Assembly: GCA_003161575.1 (NCBI GenBank)
Contig: PMOE01000079.1
Coordinates: forward strand, 1-58,906
DNA from: Acidimicrobiaceae bacterium
GTDB taxonomy: Bacteria > Actinomycetota > Acidimicrobiia > Acidimicrobiales > RAAP-2
DNA: 58,906 bases
Direction of reading: 5' to 3'
The position numbers were made by a program, and so were the translations under genes. Shown here piece after piece: positions 35,244 to 43,306 of this stretch; positions within the stretch are counted from its first letter, which is position 1, and the number at the start of each line of letters is the position of its first letter. The notes under the pieces were generated by a model. The model was not told where the DNA came from and did no database searches. It was given only the letters and a program-made list of their open reading frames with translations.

Positions 35244-35876
35244 CCTCGATCGGCCCCTTACCCTGCGGGTATCTAATCAGATGGTCATCGCCGGAACACG
35301 GCGGGGGTCAATCAAAACCTGGGGCGTACCCAACTTCCCCAATCGGTTTAGAAGAGTCTGGCCCGCCGCAGACACCGCGCCGATCCATCTCGGGTTTGGC
35401 CGCGACCTTGACAGCCGCCGACGACGGCCGTCGACAGCGCATTGACCCGTGTGGCCACAGAGTTGCACCAACTACTGGTTTGGGTGCGATGTGTGCAGCG
35501 AAGAATGGCCAAACGGAGACACCTGTCTCCCCATTCCAAGCAACGAAGGAGAAGGACGGATCATGGGGGTCCCTCTCGTTGTATGCCGCCTGCACTACAC
35601 CATTTAGTTGTGGTGCGCAGCCGGCCACCTGATGAGCACGGAGCAAGGAACGGGAGCGGGCCAGGACACCCAAGTCCTGGCGTCGACCGAAACGTAGCCA
35701 CCAATCGTTACTCAGTCGTCCGCTGATGGGCATGCCCACGGGCGGTTTTACAGGTTGGGAGAGAGCAGGGGAAATCCGATCCAATTGCTCATGCCCCAGG
35801 GACCGCCAATCAACGAGCGGAACTGTCACATACCCTGCGGACTCCGCGGTCCTGGCGGTACTTCATCGTCGGTGAG
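35244..35876. other. Long intergenic stretch with a hairpin
   Basis: About 630 bp between two minus-strand genes. A minus-strand frame of 173 residues (35829-35308) fills most of it, but it has no domain, no ribosome-binding site and uneven composition, so I leave it uncalled. A perfect hairpin gccaggac-acccaa-gtcctggc at 35660-35681 lies about 200 bp past the end of the sulfotransferase gene and could end its transcript. I see no known riboswitch motif. Confidence 0.4.
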
Positions 35877-36842
35877 TCAGGGAGCCATCCACACGCTGAG
35901 ATCCCGTCCGATTTGCTCTTCCAGCTGGGCGATCTCGACAGCGAAATCAACTTGCAGTCGGCGGCGCAACACCGGGTCGAGTGGTGGCCGGGAGACCTGG
36001 ACGGTGTTCAGTTCGAGCAGGCGGCGACCCATGGCCCACCTGGTTTTCTGGTTACGCACGGCCAGACGGCCGACAGCCCGTACCGGTCTCGGCGGGTGGC
36101 GCAAGAACTGGCGAAAGGCACCGCTGCGCACCACCGTGTTGGCGTTCACCACAGGAAACGCGGGCTGAAAGGTCTCGTCGATCTCCAAGAACCGCAACAC
36201 GTCCCGGTAGACGCCGGCAGTATCGGCTGCAAGGTCGTCGTAAAGGACGACGTGGATGCGTTTCTTGCCGAAGATGGCCCGATATCGGGCCAGCTGTTCG
36301 CTGAAACGAGCCACTTGCCGGTACTGCAGCGCCCATGGGGTGGGGCACATTGGCGGTATCCGCTTGCCGAGACGGCGGTCTTCTTCTGCGGCAAGGGCGC
36401 CAGCGAAATCGACAATGTCCTCGTCGCCCTGGTAAAGGAACTCACTGTGCAACGAATAGAGCATGTCAACGGGGTCCCTTAATAACACGATGCAGCGCGC
36501 CTCAGGGGAGGCTGCCGCGATCTCGGCCGCCGCCGTCGTTGAGTACAGGTACCAGATGGCGCAGTCTCCCCGGTAACGCTCCGCGCCGGCGTCTTTGTAG
36601 TGCCCGAGATACGTATCCAAGGTCATCCGTGGCTTATTCTTGAAGACGAGGTCCTGACCGAAGTAGTGCATCTCCTTGCGCCACATATAGATGTCAGGAT
36701 GCTGACGCAGATAGTGCCAGAGCGCGGACGTTGCACACTTGGGTGCACCCAGGATAAAAAGGTTCGGCATGAGCGGCTCGGAGAGTCCTTGTCCGGTTCG
36801 AGGGGCCCCGCGAGCGCCGCTTGCATTGCGCTGTGATGCCAT
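35877..36842 (-). CDS. Sulfotransferase-family protein, paralogue of 38407
   Basis: The 321-residue protein carries MPNLFILGAPKCATSALWHY, the PAPS 5'-phosphosulfate loop (P-K-x-x-T-S), MWRKEMHYFGQD, and RCIVLLRDPVDMLYSLHSEF, the 3'-phosphate binding block with Arg and Ser. WALQYRQVARFSEQLARY and VLYDDLAADT complete the usual order. ATG 36842 has AAGGAAGG just upstream; an internal ATG at 36770 would start exactly at the domain. In the loop GTT is changed to ATS (CATSAL), whereas the 38407 paralogue has the standard CGTTAL. It is 220 bp downstream of the glycosyltransferase at 37063 on the same strand, a likely transfer-plus-sulfation pair. Confidence 0.85.
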   Translation of the reverse strand: MASQRNASGARGAPRTGQGLSEPLMPNLFILGAPKCATSALWHYLRQHPDIYMWRKEMHYFGQDLVFKNKPRMTLDTYLGHYKDAGAERYRGDCAIWYLYSTTAAAEIAAASPEARCIVLLRDPVDMLYSLHSEFLYQGDEDIVDFAGALAAEEDRRLGKRIPPMCPTPWALQYRQVARFSEQLARYRAIFGKKRIHVVLYDDLAADTAGVYRDVLRFLEIDETFQPAFPVVNANTVVRSGAFRQFLRHPPRPVRAVGRLAVRNQKTRWAMGRRLLELNTVQVSRPPLDPVLRRRLQVDFAVEIAQLEEQIGRDLSVWMAP

Positions 36843-37062
36843 TGGCCTTCCTTGCTCATCAACGTTCAGATTCAGATCAGGATTAGCATGCGTTCTCAGC
36901 GGGTCCGCGCGTTCAGAAATTGCCAACTTCGAATAGCCGCTCGCTGCTGTGCGCTGCGACAAGCATGAAATTTGACCAGCTCCGCCCCGATCGGCAGGAG
37001 CGATGTGTGTGGCTCGCTGCATGATTTCGTCGATCTCTTCCCAAGGTCATAGATTCGTGCAC

Positions 37063-37875
37063 TCACGGGTCTGTGAACTTTCGATAGAAGTCTGGATCCC
37101 GATCGAGCAATTGGAACCATTTCTCACCCTGTCGCTCCGACTTCAGGTAAACGACCTCTGCCCACGCTCGCCAGCGGCCAGCGTTGATCTTTCGTACGAC
37201 CCTCCCAACAACGGGAAGCTCCCCACCTTTTAGGTACGCCGGATGGGCATCCTCATCCACCCGCGCAATTGGGCGCCGAAACCCGGATCCGTGGTGATAG
37301 ATGATATCTCCATAGACAGCGAACCAGACTGGGTGGTCGTTATACCTGTTTGATCGTAGAACGGGGGTCCACTCGCTTTCCGTCCGTTCCAGGGCACGAA
37401 GCAGGTTTCCTCCCACATCGGTAACTGACTTTCCGTAATCGTCCTTCCAAATGAATCCTTCAGACCAGTCGCCACGAAGCCTGTCCCATTCTCGGACGCG
37501 AACCGCGCAGAAGCACGGATGCGGCTGTCTGTCGCCGCGATTCTCATCCCGCCGAACTGCCACCAACGACGTCGTACGCAAACCTTTTTCTATCGTAGGC
37601 ATGGGGTCGGCCACGGGAAAGGCGTCCCCGTCCAAGAACATGATGATGTCGTCGGGATCGGCCTCCGCCGATATTTCGCTTGCCAACAAGTTCAATTTGC
37701 CGGCGTGGATTCCTTTGGTATCAAACGCGTGGTCGAAACTTCCGTAGTACTCATCGGGAATGCCTTCGAGAGCTCCGAATGTCTTGAAGGGTTCGCCGAT
37801 GTGGCGACGGAGATAACGCTGCTGAACGTCAATCCATTTCGCGGTCCGAAAATGAACGGTCGCTACATAGAGCAT
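37063..37875 (-). CDS. Putative GT-A-fold glycosyltransferase, paralogue of 25010
   Basis: The 270-residue protein begins MLYVATVHFRTAKWIDVQQR and has DDIIMFLDGDAFPVADPMPT with the DGD motif, RRDENRGDRQPHPCFCAVRV and IYHHGSGFRRPIARVD. It aligns end to end with the 25010 protein. Their common first residues support ATG 37875, although the frame is open to GTG 37920. It is divergent from the sulfotransferase at 38407. The identity of the donor sugar is unknown. Confidence 0.8.
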   Translation of the reverse strand: MLYVATVHFRTAKWIDVQQRYLRRHIGEPFKTFGALEGIPDEYYGSFDHAFDTKGIHAGKLNLLASEISAEADPDDIIMFLDGDAFPVADPMPTIEKGLRTTSLVAVRRDENRGDRQPHPCFCAVRVREWDRLRGDWSEGFIWKDDYGKSVTDVGGNLLRALERTESEWTPVLRSNRYNDHPVWFAVYGDIIYHHGSGFRRPIARVDEDAHPAYLKGGELPVVGRVVRKINAGRWRAWAEVVYLKSERQGEKWFQLLDRDPDFYRKFTDP

Positions 37876-38406
37876 TTCTGCACCGTCACATCCACCGCCC
37901 ACAACGGACGGCGAAAGCACAATCCGAGCCCAACTCGGCGAGATCCCGTCTCATCCAATCTCCATCCGCACGGCCCAACGGACCTCCTTCCACGTTGTTT
38001 CCCTTCCACAACTCCCCCAGAAACCCGCGGATACCAGTCTTCACGTGCCAACATACTTTTGGAAAGGTAGCACTCTGGCTTGGCAGTTCTGTTTGTCTTG
38101 CCGAGACCGACCGGTTAGAGCAACGGAGGTGTCCTTGTGATTGCCATCATCCAGCGTGATCGGTGGCATTACATCATCCGGCGTTTTGGCCCGTGGGAGG
38201 ATCACCTCCCTGGCGAGCCGATAGCCGCCAAGCCCACAGACCCATTTGGATCGCCCCACTCAGGTGAAGCGAGTCCGTCGCAAGAAGGCGCGGCTGGCGC
38301 GAAACCGGACCGGGTCACTGGACCGATGGCTACCATGGCAGATGCAATTCTGGTGCGGGCCCTCAGGAGAGGGCAGATCAGGTAACCGATCGTGCGGGGA
38401 GGTCGC
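37876..38406. other. Divergent intergenic region
   Basis: About 530 bp separate the minus-strand pair (35877, 37063) from the plus-strand pair (38407, 39468). It must hold promoters in both directions. A short inverted repeat gggagg-atca-cctccc at 38195-38210 could be an operator. Two small frames (38041-38259 minus, 38137-38385 plus) overlap one another and cannot both be real; neither has a ribosome-binding site or domain. Confidence 0.45.
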
Positions 38407-39375
38407 GTGGCACCGTGTAGCAGTGAAAGCGCCGATCGAACCGGGCGACACGTTCCACTGCCGACCATGCCGAACCTCTTTGTGCTGGGTGCACCCCGAT
38501 GCGGGACGACCGCGCTCTTCACCTATCTCGGTCGGCACCCCGCCATCTACATGCCGCGCAAGGAGCTGCATTATTTCGGAAGCGACCTGGAGTTCCGCAA
38601 CAAGGGCCGCATTACCCGTGAGCGGTATCTCGAGTACTACGACCGGGCCGGATCCGAGCAGTACCGCGCAGAATCCGCGATCTGGTACCTGTACTCGAAA
38701 GCCGCCGCAAGAGAGATCGCGGCAGCGTCTCCGGAGGCTCGGTGCATCGTGATGCTTCGGAATCCCCCCGACATGCTCTACTCACTGCATAGCGAGTTCC
38801 TCTACCAAGGCGATGAAAACATAAAAGAGTTCTCCGGCGCTTTGGCTGCCGAGCCGGACCGCCTGCGGGGCGAGAAGATCCCGACGAGGTGCGACATTCC
38901 ATGGGCACTCCAGTACCGGAGAATCGCCCGCTTCGGTGAACAGCTGGCTCGGTATTACACGGTCTTTGGACCTGAGCGCATTCACGTTATCCTCTACGAG
39001 GACCTCGCCGCCGATACAGACGCCACATATCGGGGTGTGCTGCGCTTCTTGGGTGTCGCAGAAGACAACGAAATTGAACTCCCCGTCGTAAACGCCAACA
39101 AAGAAGTCCGGAGCCCCCGCCTCAGAAGATTCCTGCGCCGCCCTCCCGGGGCGGTGCGGCGAGTGGGTCGTTTTGCACTGCGCAATCAGTCGGTCCGGCG
39201 CGCCGTGGGCCGCCGGCTAGTCGACCTCAACACCGTTCGCGTCTCCCGGGCTCCTTTGGACCCGCTGCTCCGCCGAGAGTTGCAAACTGAATTCGCCCCG
39301 GATATCGCCCAACTGGCCAGCCTGATTGGACGGGATCTGAGCGCGTGGACCACGCCTGAACCTACCGACGAATAG
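38407..39375 (+). CDS. Sulfotransferase-family protein, paralogue of 35877
   Basis: The 322-residue protein contains MPNLFVLGAPRCGTTALFTY with a standard PAPS-binding loop, MPRKELHYFGSDLEFRNKG, and RCIVMLRNPPDMLYSLHSEF with the 3'-phosphate block (RN in place of RD). It is collinear with the 35877 protein over its whole length, with many identical blocks. GTG 38407 follows GGGGAGG at four bases and gives a 22-residue leader before the domain; ATG 38467 is the alternative. The methyltransferase-like gene at 39468 follows 92 bp later. It probably sulfates a sugar in the same pathway as its divergent partner. Confidence 0.85.
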   Translation: MAPCSSESADRTGRHVPLPTMPNLFVLGAPRCGTTALFTYLGRHPAIYMPRKELHYFGSDLEFRNKGRITRERYLEYYDRAGSEQYRAESAIWYLYSKAAAREIAAASPEARCIVMLRNPPDMLYSLHSEFLYQGDENIKEFSGALAAEPDRLRGEKIPTRCDIPWALQYRRIARFGEQLARYYTVFGPERIHVILYEDLAADTDATYRGVLRFLGVAEDNEIELPVVNANKEVRSPRLRRFLRRPPGAVRRVGRFALRNQSVRRAVGRRLVDLNTVRVSRAPLDPLLRRELQTEFAPDIAQLASLIGRDLSAWTTPEPTDE

Positions 39376-39450
39376 GGGTTGCGATTCCACCGATACAAGC
39401 GGACAAAGGTGAAGCTGACAGCCGGGTTCGCCGGGCACTAAGGCGCGTTT

Positions 39451-39461
39451 TCATCTAACCT
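39451..39461 (+). promoter_or_regulatory. Conserved TAACCT -10 element at the gene start
   Basis: The sequence tcatctaacct is identical to 57061-57071 upstream of the paralogous gene, while the rest of the two upstream regions differ. TAACCT matches the actinobacterial TANNNT -10 form. It sits only six bases before TTG 39468, which implies a leaderless transcript. Confidence 0.5.
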
Positions 39462-39467
39462 GTGGAC

Positions 39468-40337
39468 TTGCGAATCATCGAAAGGGCCTACGGCCAGTAC
39501 GTCCCCCCGGGAAAGCCCTATCTGGGTCTTCTCGACCGTATCCATCGGCATCTGCTCCCCCGCACCTATGCCGAGGTTGGGGTGTCGAATGGTTCCTCAC
39601 TGACCCTGGTGCTACCGGGCACCATCAGCATCGGAATCGACCCCGCACCGAATTTGCGCCTCCCCGTTCGGCGCAGCACCCGTATATTTCGCCAGACGAG
39701 CGACGACTTCTTCGCGCAGCATGACTTGCAGCGGTTGTTCGGTGGTCTCCCACTCGATTTGGCATTCATCGACGGCATGCACCATTTCGAGTACGCCTTT
39801 CGTGATTTCATCAACCTGGAGCAAGCTTCGAGTTCGACATCGACCGTGTTGATTCACGACTGCCTGCCGATCGACGAGGTGACCGCCGAGAGGGAGCGCT
39901 CAACCGACGTCTGGAGTGGCGATATTTGGCGGCTGATCTTGCTCTTGCGGGAGTGGCGCCCCGACTTGGACGTCGAAGTGATTGATTCAGCCCCGACGGG
40001 ACTTGGAATGGTTCGCAGACTCGACGCGACATCAACAGTATTGAGCGAACATTACGACGAGATCGTCGAACAATACCTGGCCATGCCTTACGATGCCGGA
40101 CCTGACGGGACGGCGGCAGCGCGCATCAACCCCATTCCGGGCGACTGGGCATCCGTCAGGGCGCGCCTCCCCGAACACCCGTTCCGCCAACAAAGGTCAG
40201 AACTAGTGACGGCCTGGCAGGCGTATTGCACCTCCAGGGCAGTGGGCCGTCGAATCGTTCAAAAGGCGAACGCGCGACTCACCTTTCGCAAACCACACGC
40301 CACATCCCCCGGGACAATCCAGCGATTCCCGTCATAG
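39468..40337 (+). CDS. Methyltransferase-like protein (Methyltransf_24 type), paralogue of 57080
   Basis: The 289-residue protein contains YAEVGVSNGSSLTLVLPG (motif I), SIGIDPAPNLRLPVRRSTRI, LDLAFIDGMHHFEYAFRDFI and TVLIHDCLPIDEVTAERERS. The AFIDGxHxY and HDC patterns belong to the PF13578-like methyltransferases that accompany glycan genes. It is collinear with 57080. Alignment puts TTG 39468 opposite the GTG of that paralogue; GTG 39462 is the alternative start and would lie upstream of the expected transcription start. It follows the sulfotransferase at 38407. Confidence 0.8.
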   Translation: MRIIERAYGQYVPPGKPYLGLLDRIHRHLLPRTYAEVGVSNGSSLTLVLPGTISIGIDPAPNLRLPVRRSTRIFRQTSDDFFAQHDLQRLFGGLPLDLAFIDGMHHFEYAFRDFINLEQASSSTSTVLIHDCLPIDEVTAERERSTDVWSGDIWRLILLLREWRPDLDVEVIDSAPTGLGMVRRLDATSTVLSEHYDEIVEQYLAMPYDAGPDGTAAARINPIPGDWASVRARLPEHPFRQQRSELVTAWQAYCTSRAVGRRIVQKANARLTFRKPHATSPGTIQRFPS

Positions 40338-40404
40338 CGCCTGTCAGGGCGAGTGAGGTCATCACGGCGGGCGACGGGAACGGGACATTCTCCCGCGCCT
40401 GCAA

Positions 40405-40976
40405 TCAACACCGCGTGAGTTGCACGACGGCCATCGACGTTCCCAACTCATCGGTGATGAGTACCAACCCAAACGCGAAGACGAGGGTGCCAGTGCAGCG
40501 CCTTCTGGGTGGCCGAAGGCGATGGTGAGCCCGGCCCGATAGAGCGCACCGGCAGGGTGGCGGCTAAAGGGACGGTAGCCGAAGCCCCGGACGGCTTCGA
40601 GCGGGCTCGTCTCGAGGTCCTCCCAACCGAACTTGCGGCGCAGGCTGAGGGCCGCGAATTGACCCGTCCTCGGCCCTGCTGAAGCTTCGAGGCTCGAGAT
40701 CTCAACGGTGCCTTGGCGAAGTTTCGGCCACCCGGCGGGCGATGGCCAGACCAAGCCGGGAGCCCGAGTTGGCCTGGCGCCGGGCGTTCGTGGCCCGGAA
40801 AAACCGTTGAATAGCTGGCCCAGCTCGTCGGCAGGAATGCCGATCCCCGTGTCGGTCACTTCGAGTCGCCACCCACCGTTGATCGGGCAGGCCCCCACAT
40901 CAACCCGGTCGCCCGGCGGCGTGAACTTCACCGCGTTGGCTAAGAGGTTGTCAATGAGCTGGCCGAGCCGGCCCAC
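40405..40976 (-). pseudogene. Scrambled two-component system fragments
   Basis: At about 40976-40695 the frame reads GRLGQLIDNLLANAVKFTPP (histidine kinase N box) and WRLEVTDTGIGIPADELGQL (G1 box). After frameshifts it continues GSRLGLAIARRVAE (G2 box) and QGTVEISSLE. At 40650-40563 it becomes LRRKFGWEDLETSPLEAVRG followed by FGYR, the end of an OmpR-type winged-helix response regulator. A membrane helix with LVFAFGLVLITDELG follows and stops at TGA 40407-40405. These are pieces of at least a kinase and a regulator joined out of order, so the stretch is not a working system. Confidence 0.65.
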
Positions 40977-41277
40977 GTCGCCGACCGGCTTCGGACCCGG
41001 GGTGAGCGTCCAGTGCGGCCTGACCCCTTTTCAGTTCGGGCTCGGACCCACTTCGGTGTGCAAGCCCCTCACCAGCCCGGCCCGGCCGTGGCTAACGCAC
41101 TTGAGCCCTCGATGCCGGCAGACGGCGGGCCTCGCAACCATGATTGACCACCCCAGCGTGACGTCGATTGAGACGACCGCAGTTGCCCTACTATCGTGGC
41201 GGGGAATTGGTAGTAATCGTCGGTGCCCATTTCCCGAAGGATCCTGGCAGGGGCGGATAGTTGTGAAACGGGGACAG

Positions 41278-42468
41278 ATGCCATTTACGCGTGACGTGGT
41301 CGTGGTCGGCGGTTGCGGCCGCGTTGGGCTCCCACTCGCATTGGCGTTCGCGGATCGGGGAAGTCAGGTCGCCATCTACGACATCAATGAGTCCGCGGTC
41401 GAGCGGGTCAATGCCGGGGAGATGCCCTTCGCAGAAGACGGCGCCTCCGAAGTCCTGTCTCGAACGATTGGTGACCAGTTGGTTGCGACCACCGATCCAC
41501 AGGTTGTCTCGTCGGCCGAACACGTAGTGGTGATCATCGGCACACCCGTCGACGAGCATCTGAACCCCGACCCGAATGCGGTCTCGGGGGCGGTGCGAGA
41601 TATTCTTGAATACTTTGTTGACGGGCAATTGCTGGTTCTGCGGTCCACCCTCTATCCGGGAACCACTGCGATGGTCGAAACGACTGTGCGCAAAAGCAAC
41701 AAGCAGATCGACGTAACGTTCTGTCCCGAACGAATCGCCGAAGGTAAAGCGATGGTCGAGCTTTTCGAGCTACCCCAAATCGTGACCGGCCGCTCCGAGA
41801 GCGTGCTCGATCGCGCTGAGAAGCTGTTCCGAAATCTCACGGCACAGACCGTCCGGATGCAGCCCGAAGAGGCGGAGCTAGCTAAACTCTTCACCAATAC
41901 GTGGCGGTACATCAAGTTCGCCACCGCAAATCAGCTGTTCATGATGGCCAACGACTTTGGTCTGGACTACGAACGGATCCGCAGCGGATTGGCGCTCGAC
42001 TACCCCCGAGCGGCCGATCTTCCTGGTGCCGGTTTCGCCGCCGGACCTTGCCTCTTGAAGGACACCATGCAGCTGGCGGCCTTCAATAACAACAACTTTG
42101 TCCTCGGACACGCAGCGATGCTGGTCAACGAAGGCCTGCCGCTCTATCTCGTCTCTCGGCTCGAAGAGCGCTATCCGATTGCCGACATGACTGTCGGGAT
42201 CCTCGGAATGGCGTTCAAGGGAGAGTCCGACGACACCAGATCAAGTCTGAGCTACAAGTTGAAGAGGATCCTGCGGTTCAAGGCCGGTCGGATCCTTTGC
42301 CACGACCCCTACGTGACGAGTGATTCGGACCTTTCACCTCTCGATGAGGTTCTCGATGAGTCCGACCTGCTGATTCTGGCCACCCCACACCGGGTGTATG
42401 AAGGCCTCGACACCGCTGTGCCGGTGATTAACATCTGGGGTCGTGATGGGAAGGGCCTCGTCCTATGA
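41278..42468 (+). CDS. UDP-glucose/GDP-mannose dehydrogenase-family enzyme
   Basis: The 396-residue protein has the NAD-binding VVVVGGCGRVGLPLALAFAD at its N terminus, IIGTPVDEHLNPDP, ELAKLFTNTWRYIKFATANQ with the conserved Lys203 and Asn207, and GAGFAAGPCLLKDTMQLAAF with catalytic Cys258 and Lys261-Asp262. The C-terminal domain contains VGILGMAFKGESDDTRSSLS. It is complete and should oxidise a nucleotide sugar at C6 to the uronic acid in two NAD-dependent steps. The choice between UDP-Glc, UDP-ManNAc or GDP-Man substrates is not clear. ATG 41278 is preferred; GTG 41263 is possible. The long open frame to 40708 is antisense to kinase debris. The next gene overlaps its stop (ATGA). Confidence 0.9.
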   Translation: MPFTRDVVVVGGCGRVGLPLALAFADRGSQVAIYDINESAVERVNAGEMPFAEDGASEVLSRTIGDQLVATTDPQVVSSAEHVVVIIGTPVDEHLNPDPNAVSGAVRDILEYFVDGQLLVLRSTLYPGTTAMVETTVRKSNKQIDVTFCPERIAEGKAMVELFELPQIVTGRSESVLDRAEKLFRNLTAQTVRMQPEEAELAKLFTNTWRYIKFATANQLFMMANDFGLDYERIRSGLALDYPRAADLPGAGFAAGPCLLKDTMQLAAFNNNNFVLGHAAMLVNEGLPLYLVSRLEERYPIADMTVGILGMAFKGESDDTRSSLSYKLKRILRFKAGRILCHDPYVTSDSDLSPLDEVLDESDLLILATPHRVYEGLDTAVPVINIWGRDGKGLVL

Positions 42469-43220
42469 AGCCCCGCGTCTCGGTCATCGTGACGGCCTAC
42501 AACGAGGGCCAGAGCATCGTTTCCTTCCTCGACCGGTTGACCGAGTCGGTACTGCTCCCCTGCGAGATACTGGTTGTTTGCGATACCCCCGACGACAGCA
42601 CGTTGCCGTGGGTTGAGAAATTTCAACGCACTGATCCGCGCGTCGTCCCCTTGGTGAACACCTACGGGCGCGGCCCCGCGCGCGCCATCCGTTACGGGTT
42701 TGACCAGGCGGCAGCCGACGTGGTTGTCGTGACGATGGCGGACGGTTGCGACGATCCCATGCAGATCGACACCTTGGTTCGCCTCGTCGAGCGGGGGGTG
42801 GTCGTCGCAGCAGCGTCTCGCTACATGCGCGGCGGGCAACAGATCGGTGCCCCGTTCCTCAAAAGGACACTCTCGAGGCAGGCCGGATGGTCCCTGCACA
42901 AGTTGGCCCGAGTCGGTACCCGGGACGCCACAAACTCTTACAAAGCATATGACACGGCGTTCGTCCGGCGGGTGGGTATCGAGTCCGACGTCGGGTTCGA
43001 GGTCGGACTCGAGCTCGTGGCAAAGGCCCGCCGGCACCGTTGCCGAGTCGCCGAGATCCCCACGATTTGGTTGGAGCGCACCTATGGGCAGTCACAGTTC
43101 AAGGTGCGAAAGTGGCTCCCCAACTATCTGCGGTGGTATATGTACGCCTTCGGCTCCAGGATCGTCGATGATGACACCGGCTCGCCTGTCTCGTTGCGTG
43201 AGGTCGACGAGCCAGCGTGA
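42465..43220 (+). CDS. Family 2 glycosyltransferase
   Basis: The 251-residue protein begins MKPRVSVIVTAYNEGQSIVS and has the GT2 nucleotide-binding region EILVVCDTPDDSTLPWVEKF. DVVVVTMADGCDDPMQIDTL follows, where the catalytic DxD position reads ADGCDD, and later SQFKVRKWLPNYLRWYMYAF near the C terminus. It resembles the soluble dolichol-phosphate-sugar synthase type. ATG 42465 overlaps the dehydrogenase stop by four bases, so the two are translationally coupled. It may place the uronic acid or another sugar on a polyprenyl carrier. Confidence 0.85.
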   Translation: MKPRVSVIVTAYNEGQSIVSFLDRLTESVLLPCEILVVCDTPDDSTLPWVEKFQRTDPRVVPLVNTYGRGPARAIRYGFDQAAADVVVVTMADGCDDPMQIDTLVRLVERGVVVAAASRYMRGGQQIGAPFLKRTLSRQAGWSLHKLARVGTRDATNSYKAYDTAFVRRVGIESDVGFEVGLELVAKARRHRCRVAEIPTIWLERTYGQSQFKVRKWLPNYLRWYMYAFGSRIVDDDTGSPVSLREVDEPA

Positions 43221-43306
43221 GGGATTAGCCCAACGGATGCAACGCAGGGAGTCCGACGATTGGCGCGCCGCGATGATCGGCTTGACGGAAGGAATGGTGT
43301 GAACTC

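Noticed and set aside
35308-35829. 173-residue minus-strand frame in the gap before the phosphatase
   Set aside because: It has no domain, no ribosome-binding site and uneven composition. It could be real, but nothing supports it.
40708-41277. Upstream extension of the sugar dehydrogenase frame
   Set aside because: It is antisense to histidine kinase debris and lies before the NAD-binding N terminus; ATG 41278 is the natural start.
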